DNA from: Zarea fungicola
Taxonomy: Eukaryota > Ascomycota > Sordariomycetes > Hypocreales > Cordycipitaceae
NCBI GenBank assembly: GCA_900169235.1
Contig: FWCC01000094.1
Coordinates: 124,001 to 188,000 of the forward strand
DNA: 64,000 nucleotides
Reading direction: 5' to 3'
The notes under the pieces are model-generated. The model was not told the origin of the DNA. It saw nothing but the letters and a program-made list of their open reading frames with translations, and did not search any database. Shown in pieces: positions 56,725 to 64,000 of the stretch; the first letter of the stretch is position 1; each line of letters starts with the position of its first letter. The position numbers were made by a program, and so were the translations under genes.

Positions 56725-57704
56725 ATGGCGAACGACGAAATTCTTACGGATGACTACATCGCTGGTCTTCTCAGCCAAGAGGCTACAAGCTGTTCGATTA
56801 AATATTCTGCAATGGGCGTCGACGCTTTCCTTCAGAAGAAATCCAAAAAGTAATGCGCGGGAGTTTGCACACATCCATGTCAGCGTATTCATTCTAACAT
56901 ACTTACAGACCTACAAATATGCCCAAGCCGAACACAAGATTTCTGCGCAACATCATTAAGGGCACCACCAACCACAACAGGGCGTTGTTAGCAAAGGAAG
57001 CAGCTGAATCTAAGGCCCGTCTTACGAGGCTGGAGCGCAACGAGGAAATAAAACGAAAAAGAACAAATCCGACAACAAAAGATATACGAAACCGGCATAT
57101 GGGCGATATTCAGGCGATTCTGGGGGGCGGGAGACGAAAGAGACGAGATTTAGACAAGGGAGACACGACTGCCGGGCACTCGGAAACGCGCGATCGAAAT
57201 GGCGGGAGGCGCAAATCAAAAAGGTCACAGGTCGAAGATTCCGAGGAGGATATGATGCTTAAAAAACCATCTTCTGCTAAGGAGAGTCATGACGAAGCAA
57301 GAAAAAATCGTCGCAGTCGACGGGACAGTGACCCAGCCCAGCGTTCATGGCACACTGATCATTCGTCCAAGAACGAAACCAGTCCTCACAAAGACACAAG
57401 CTCCCACGATGAAAGGTCTAGATCCCCTAGAAGTCGTCACAGGCCTGAAAGGCGACGGAGCAGAGACGCGGAACGCCGCCGGCATCAATATCGTTCAACA
57501 GCATACGGGGACCTGTCGCCGCGCCTTGTGAATAGTAATACAGATGGCGAATCGAAAAGCTTGCAAGATTATTTTATAGGACCAGCACCGATTCCTGCCA
57601 TTCGCGGTCGAGGTGCCGCTGGCGCGTTGTCGGGCATTGACCGACGATTTTCAGCATCCTATGATCCCAAAATGGATATTCAAGCGGATGATGATGACCC
57701 ATAG
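56725..57704 (+). CDS. Pre-mRNA-splicing-factor-like nuclear protein, SR-like tail
   Basis: Two exons: 56725-56849 and 56909-57704 (921 nt, 306 aa), intron 59 nt with TTCTAACAT branch site. N-terminus MANDEILTDDYIAGLLSQEA, a short segment SIKYSAMGVDAF, then, after the junction, PNTRFLRNIIKGTTNHNRAL and a Glu/Lys/Arg helix. RNRHMGDIQAILGGGRRKRR is a conserved-looking block. A long Arg/Ser/Asp/His-rich region follows, then PAPIPAIRGRG and SGIDRRFSASYDPKMDIQ, and it ends in an acidic DDDDP. Fungal relatives are often labelled pre-mRNA-splicing factor 38B or similar (from memory); nuclear location fits the basic content. Relatives I recall continue past the acidic run, so this C-terminus may be shortened. 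Function remains inferred. Confidence 0.78.
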
Positions 57705-58924
57705 GCCTGGAATACAACAAGGAATAGCAGCAAAGACGGCCGCTTCTTGTGCTGAGCTTTCCAGCTGTTCATGCCGGAGAATGCAGAACAGATATCAAGC
57801 ATGGCATTAGGCACGGCAGCTATTTTGCCACAGGCGTTATCTTTCTTATTTGAATGGAATCTGGCACGCTGAGTTATACACAATATATGATAATTGCGGT
57901 CCTCGACTGACGCGTTTGTCTGCCATCGAGGTGCGATGTTACTAGATATACAATTATTCATTACCGAGGTCTTTGGGCCTGTTTAATTATAACGTAATTG
58001 GATTCGTTAAGTTGGAGGATCATTTATTGAAAGCTGGCCGCTCTGGCCGCTGAGCCTCATTGGCCGTACGGCGCATCACGCGGCTGACAGGTTTGATACA
58101 AAATGCCCATGTCAGGTTCACCTAGTTACTGCATGACTGAGAGCGCCGCAAAAAGAGGGGTTGTGTAGGCGCGTCCTCATCAAAAGGCGGGGTTAGAGCA
58201 AAATCTGAATCTGTACAGTTGAGTTCAAGGATTGCCGCAAATCTCTTGCATAGTATTGTTTTACTTCCCAAGGTTCAAATACAAACCATGCATTTACTCA
58301 CACGAAGTAGTCGTGAGCGTTCATCGTCTATGCCCTGCCCGCGTTTTGTCAAGAGGTTGCTCGACGTCATTCTGCTAGCAAGGGCGCTGCACCAGGTCTA
58401 GCTTGGCATAGGTTGTGGGTCACGATGGTCCGTCACTGGTTGCCACCGACCTTTGATACATTGGTACTTATTGGGTGCAGAGCACAGCCATCGCACCCCT
58501 TTATAAAGAAACCAGAGGGCGGCCCCGATTTTAGCGCAGTGGCTGACAAGCAGCGGCTCAGCCAGTCCCATGATGGTCGTTTTTGTTCTCCGCTTATCGC
58601 GTATTTCATCTCTCCTAGATCCTCATCATTTTACTTCAACTGTCTACCTCCCGACGTTGCTACGACACTTTGCGCGCGACCTAACTGTGCATCTGAGCTG
58701 AAGCAGAGATAGTCCGCGATTCTACGTCGGTTGTAGCTTCCACTCTTCCGCTTTCCTCCGCATTTCAGCATCGATCGGCATATGCCGATGTAATAGAGGC
58801 CCCGTCCGCAGCTGCTTTGCTGGCTGCAGGAGGTGACTCAAGTGTCACCTCGTAAGCCTGACATTTGACTTGATTTACTTTCTAGAGTATTTGATACATA
58901 TCCCCCGAGAATACACAGAGCAAC
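57705..58924. other. intergenic region, 1.2 kb
   Basis: Promoter and leader of the RING gene. Short frames (58219-58401, 58413-58712) have no recognisable content. Confidence 0.5.
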
Positions 58925-61402
58925 ATGCGGACCACGCGAATCGTGATCTTGCTTGTCTTCCTTGTCGCTACAATCTATGTTCTCTTCCGAGCCCTTTTCT
59001 CGTCTGCCCGATCATCGCACATCAACCACCCGCAGCAGGGAACTTCTCGCAAAGCCATATTGGGACTTGTTTACTATAACCCTCCGTTCTCTCTCTTCCA
59101 ACCGAATGCAGCCATCAGTTTGACCGATGACAACAGTACAACGTTTGCTGCACGACCAGCCGCTTTTGGGCCTCAACTTTCATCCCATGGTTTAAGTGGA
59201 CAGCTTTGGGTAGGCAGTGGGTTTTCTGAGGACAGCTTGGAGTCACATGGAGAACTTGGATGCAGCGACATTCCGGGCTGGGAGGGCGGCGCCAGCACAC
59301 AAGCCATATTGAAGTCGTCGATCAAAGCAATGGCTTCACAGCACTCGGCGATCGAAACCAAGCCTCGCACAGGCAAAAAGAACGGAAAAGACATTCCAAA
59401 GCTTCCAAGAACAGTCGACGCAAAACGTGAAGTTCCGCGTCCCATCGATGATGGTACGGACAACTACCTTCATGAGGTGGTCCGCAATTCAGTCACGCGT
59501 AGAGAGATGTCTGCAGCCTCACATGCCGATATCCAGTCCATGCAAGAATCAGCAGAAATTGAAGGCAAAGTGGTCCTCCTCATGCGTGGGGGCTGTGGTT
59601 TTCTCGAGAAGGTTATGTGGGCTCAACGCAGGGGTGCTGTTGCTGTCATCGTTGGTGATAACCAACGCGGAGGTCCACTAGTCAACATGTTTGCAAGAGG
59701 TGAAGACGCGGCAAATGTCACTATTCCATCTGTGTTTACTGCTCGAACTACGGCCCAGCTGCTTTCTTCTCTCACACAGCCAGGAAGTTTCATCGAGGAC
59801 AGTATTGATGAGAGTGGTCATGCAGTATTGAAGGTGCAGCAACGTGTTAAAGCTGCATCAAAGAAGGGCGACGAAAAAGCTAAACCCTCTACGCCAGCCA
59901 AGATGAGCCCTCCATCGACTATAACTGGAAAGAGCCGTCGAACCGCCAAGAACTTCGCTTCGGAAAACGCAGATAGTCGCGGCTGGGTGTCTCGTGCATT
60001 GGGCCTCAGATCGGCATCGCGCCTCAGAGGTTCCGAGATTCAAACTGGCAGCGGAAGATCAGACTGGGTAATGGTTGATGAATGGGATGATGAAATTGAC
60101 AAGAAAATTTCAGACAGTATCAAAGACACTAAAATGTCGCCGCACAAGCCAACTAAACTAATAGGCGATGAATTCCGCATTGGTATTCAGGACTGGCGTG
60201 ATCCAGATCTCATTGGCAATTCAGGTGACAAGCCCATCTCTGCTTCGGATTCTCGAAAGATGGAGAATAACCCCGCGGGCAAGAGCATGTCGTCACAGAC
60301 CGGAACGGACGAGTCAGAAAGGGCGGTTAAGGGGCATGGCCTCTTGAGGAAATTATTTGGCGAAGAGTGGTCATCAGAGGAAGACAAAACTTTGCTTGAA
60401 GAGCATGACGATGGTGGCACTGAGCCACCAAACCAGGACGTGCCCACCCCAGAGCCTCACCATGGCTTGTGGGTAACAATTACACCAAACAGCGGCACCA
60501 GCCCTTTCTTTGACACCTTGCTTGTTCTTGTTGTTAGCCCACTAGTAACTCTAAGTGTTGTCTATGCGCTACTAATCCTGCGGGCACGCATTCGTCGTCG
60601 ACGCTGGCGAGCCCCAAAATCGGTTGTTGAGCGGCTACCAGTCAGGACGTATCATACAGTTGCAGTGACGCCGACCATTTCCCCCCAGCCGTCCTCGCCG
60701 GCGAATTCGTCCCCTACCACACCGCTTCTTCAGCACAGCCCGTCAAGACCGAGGCCTCGCTCTAGGACAACTACTGGTATTCCTGAGAGCGAGAACCTTG
60801 CTGTTTCAAGTGCATCAATCCCAACTGCCACAAGCGGATCACGAAATAGGACAAGAAATGAGCATGAAAAGGGAGCCAGTGGATTTTCTGCAGAATGGAG
60901 AAAGTATATGGGGCGACAGGTTGAGTGCGTCGTCTGCTTGGAGGAATATGTTGATGGTGTTAGCCGTGTCATGAGTCTGCCATGTGGCCACGAATTCCAT
61001 GCAGATTGCATGTAAGTTTTTTTAAGTTTTTTTAAAGTGGCTAACTATTCTGTATCCCTCACAATATTAACCTGGTTTTACAGTACCCCCTGGCTTACGA
61101 CTCGACGCCGAACTTGTCCAATTTGTAAAGGCGACGTTGTTCGTTCACTTGCGCACTCGTCGCGATCTATGCCGCGCTATGAACCCTACCACGAGGATAG
61201 CGAAGATGACGGTGCAGCATCGTCCAGCCTAGACTCGGACCTTGAACAAGGCATTTCTAGGTCTGCGCCACAAAATGGGCATCATCCCTCACGTATGGAT
61301 GGATGGTTCGGTGTCTTCTCTCAGAACATAAGCAACGGCTGGCAGCGCGTACCATCAAGAACACCGTCTCCAGCAAATCGCCGGCAGGATGATGATTCTT
61401 AA
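58925..61402 (+). CDS. PA-TM-RING-H2 E3 ubiquitin ligase
   Basis: Membrane-anchored ubiquitin ligase of the endomembrane system. Two exons: 58925-61011 and 61084-61402 (2406 nt, 801 aa), intron 72 nt. A signal anchor (RIVILLVFLVATIYVLFRAL) leads to a lumenal region with a protease-associated domain (KVVLLMRGGCGFLEKVMWAQ, then AVAVIVGDN and TIPSVFTA). A second membrane segment lies at about 528-555 (LVVSPLVTLSVVYALLIL). The cytosolic tail carries a RING-H2 at about 668-709: C-VV-C, CGHEFHADC, then CPIC after the splice. The intron falls inside the RING, and splicing is needed to complete it. The C-terminal tail is Ser-rich and acidic. Partners and substrates are unknown; fungal relatives sort or degrade vacuolar and endosomal membrane proteins (family knowledge). 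Confidence 0.9.
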
Positions 61403-63844
61403 TTCTACGCATAGGCTCTATAATCTGCCTTATCTGCAAGAATTGGACCAGCAATTTCTTCTTCGTCTTGTTTTTTGTTTCTATTGCGATGGAGCTTGGC
61501 GCGATATGGCTTTGTTCTGTTGAAGCGTTCCGTGCTGCAGGTTTTTTTCTTTCTGGGGTTTTGGGTTTTGGGTTCGGGTTTTTTGTTTTTGTTCCGTCAA
61601 CGCGCTGTACTGTAATTACCGGTTTGAGGCATCGCCTCTTAGCTAAGATCACTCCATTCTGTAGTCAGTCTTTGCAGTCTTGAAGCTTATACACTGGTGG
61701 ATAGGTATTGATAGGAGCACTCTTTCACATCATGTTAAAGGTCAATATGTCAAATGATGGAGCTCTGTTTCCAGCGATTATAGCGACGTGAACGACCCTG
61801 CTTGGCCCAGGGAAAAAACTACTGCGGTATATATGATTCGGTTATCTTACCAATCGGATATTGTGTCCATCTTGGCGCTGTATTAAACCCCGTAAAACAT
61901 CCAAATTTCCTTTCAAGGTTTCAGCCAGTTCATCCCCTCGGCTCCAACATGAAAGCCGGTGCCATTCCCTTTTCTTCGCGCAAGGGATATTTTTGTCCGT
62001 CGCAATCTTATCAACCACCGAAGTTCCCGGAGCCAGTCAGAGTTGCATGGGAGGTGGCGGAAGCTTGTTGTGGATCCTCCACAGACAATAGATTCGGTTA
62101 GAATAAGATATAAATTAAAGAGTAACAGAAGTAATGCCCGGCGTAATGAAGCTGGTAAGCCCAAACATCGCCTAGTCAATAGCCAGCCGCATTCTAATGC
62201 TGCCTCGCTCAAAAACTTTACTAGTAAACACTAGCCTATTTATGATCGATTGGTTAATTAATAATATCTTTAACTAGGTATTTGTAAAACATTACCTATC
62301 AAGTTAATTACATATTATTTAACATTAACATTAACATTAGATCTAAAGGCTTAAAATAAGAACTTGATGTATATATAATTCTATATCTTTATGTGGCCTC
62401 TCGTTTGTTTTGTATACTGACTGTTATCTGGCCATGGGGTACCCATATGCGTGCTTCCATTGAAAGATCTGCGCTGTTGGCCTACTATTGCGCCAGCAAG
62501 CGGAAGCAGGGAAAGCTACCCGCGTGACTGCATGTTCCAGGCCCAGGTGAGACACAAGTAACTAGAATGGCCGGGGCTTACGGTAGAATTGGCCTGCGAG
62601 GCGACAGTGAATTGACACAAAAAGCACTCTCATCACAGATCCTCGGGTTTCACGCCACTAGCTCTCCCATCCATAAAATTCCAGGCCTAGCCAGTTCAAG
62701 CCTCTAACCGAGAACAACCACTTAGTACATAACTGTAGGTAAATACAAGTCTATTCTGGCAGTCAACTCCTACCCGAACGAGGGCATTCCCTTTGTTGAG
62801 CCGCTAAGGAATATTTGCTACTGCACGGCAATACAATCGTCACCATGTTTTGCAGCGGCGAGTTATTCTACTGCGCCAGCGCAGTCTGTTGGAATCTAGG
62901 TTGAGGTCTGGTGCCCTTGCCTGCAAACTGCGATCGAATCGTTTAGTTAGGCACTATTATTAATCATTGGCGAAGAATATTGCATTAACACCGAAAGTAT
63001 CACATTCAACTATACGGAAAGATTCGTCTTTTCTTCTTTCTTACTGCAGGTCGCGTAGCATGTGGCCACCTTGGCTAGTAGTTAGCAAAGACGCTGATAT
63101 TTACATACACACTCAACCCTTTCCTGCCGTCCCCCCTCGCTCCAACCTGCCACCCTCGTAGCCCACTTGTCTACTCTGTGATGGCCTCACAACGTGGAAC
63201 ACAGCATGCATGAATTGTGGTGCCGTCTGTTCATTTGCTCATGACAGAGGAGAGAAGTGGGTGCGTGACCCTGCTGTGCTACTAGGATGACTAGCTCGTC
63301 TCCCGTGCTTCATGTACGGGTGCAGCAAGGTCTTACACCAAAACGATACGCGGGCATGGCTTTCGTATTGCGGCCTCAGCATCTGTTGCTGCTCGGCGTT
63401 TCTCTCCTTGTTTCGTTCGCCCCTACAGTGAGTAAACTCCATGCGACCGCATCCAGAGGCCACATTTTTGTGATTCGTATGTTGTTTACAGACTAGTATG
63501 TGACTTACAGACTAAGGTGCGTCTAATGTGCACATGCCCTTCGCCCCAGCTGGCTTGACCGCATTTCCTGACCTGCATTAGTTCAATAATGCAATAGCCT
63601 CCCTGTGACTATCATCCTTCTTTCCATCTTTCCTTTAAAATACTCCGGGCTAACTGTTGGGAAAAGAAAAACTTTGCTGGGACGACAAGGCACTGACCTG
63701 TTTAGCTTAAGGGAAACGGCACCTCGGAGGCTAGCCTCATCCGACCGCTTCTACCAAGAACGGCTGCTGTCGCTCGCCACTGCAATCGTTCAGTCTCAGC
63801 CCTTCCGTCTTTATTAGAGCTGGTTTAGCAGTTACTAATAGGCC
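61403..63844. other. intergenic region, 2.4 kb
   Basis: 3' UTR of the RING gene with a G-quadruplex motif, then an AT-rich segment at 62220-62400 with three tandem AACATT units (62321-62338). No gene is supported. Short frames near 61800-62230 and 63287-63496 have no motif. Confidence 0.5.
61555..61578 (+). other. G-quadruplex motif in the RING gene 3' UTR
   Basis: Four G tracts (GGGG, GGG, GGG, GGG) separated by 4, 4 and 3 nt, on the transcribed-sense strand 153 nt after the stop. Confidence 0.8.
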
Positions 63845-64000
63845 ATGAAGCTACCCAGAAGCGACGAAGACCTGCCGCAAAATACGGCTGGTGCCGACGA
63901 GGTAGTAGTTCGGTTCCCAACAGCTTCGTCGCCGGTGTCACCTCCCTCACCATCCCTCACACGCCTGAAACTTCCCTGGCCGCCGGTAGTGGAACCTATT
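63845..64000 (+). CDS. Possible N-terminus of a protein truncated by the window end
   Basis: An ATG at 63845 opens 52 codons without a stop to the last base. The sequence is Pro/Ser-rich (ASSPVSPPSPSLTRLKLPWP) with an acidic start (RSDEDLPQ), like a disordered N-terminus. No family can be named. Open length alone is weak evidence, so this is a candidate only. Confidence 0.4.
   Translation, partial: MKLPRSDEDLPQNTAGADEVVVRFPTASSPVSPPSPSLTRLKLPWPPVVEPI

Overview
The window looks like nuclear DNA of a filamentous ascomycete (Pezizomycotina, probably a sordariomycete and perhaps Hypocreales). Most genes are split by short introns (46 to 174 nt) with GTAAGT/GTATGT-type donors and CTAAC/CTAAT-type branch sites. 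The proteins are typical fungal families (Vps34, Etr1, Cti6, Sos7, a Zn2Cys6 factor). Intergenic DNA carries the TAGGTACC-type and TACGGAGTACTCCGTA palindromic words that I associate with this group; that association is from memory. I reconstructed exon structures by hand, and every multi-exon model given here sums to a whole number of codons.

Layout. 1-237 is the 3' end of a truncated gene. 740-4985 holds VPS34 (+) and mitochondrial enoyl reductase ETR1 (-), tail to tail with 38 nt between the stops. 6051-13219 holds a small hypothetical protein, a Bor1-like anion transporter, the mitochondrial ribosome GTPase MTG1 and the PHD protein CTI6. 15098-22132 holds two fungus-specific proteins of unknown function, one with a conserved CxxC module and one a 1383-residue disordered phosphosite-rich protein. 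24789-26110 is a five-exon mitochondrial-type polyol dehydrogenase. 27923-31607 is a divergent leucine-catabolism pair, isovaleryl-CoA dehydrogenase and the methylcrotonyl-CoA carboxylase beta subunit, which act at consecutive steps. 31959-34472 is a single-pass EGF-domain membrane protein.

From about 34.5 to 49.6 kb the DNA is gene-poor. It contains two short assembly gaps, a two-exon L-rhamnose mutarotase (37519-38020) and a secreted or membrane protein with a histidine-rich insert (38877-39964). About 9.6 kb then carries no gene I can support. A Zn2Cys6 regulator (49618-50887) follows, flanked on its other side by another 4.6 kb without genes. The right end has Sos7 and a splicing-factor-like protein, divergently transcribed, then a PA-TM-RING ubiquitin ligase, and a possible truncated gene running off the edge.

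I see no biosynthetic cluster, transposon, rRNA, tRNA or CRISPR array. Points most worth a second look: a GC-AG intron in VPS34, two stop-free introns of length 3n (IVD and the Bor1-like gene), the basic-Ser-hydrophobic-Arg repeats of the 1383-residue protein, the His-rich insert, two four-tract G-quadruplex motifs, and a possibly shortened C-terminus in the splicing-like protein.
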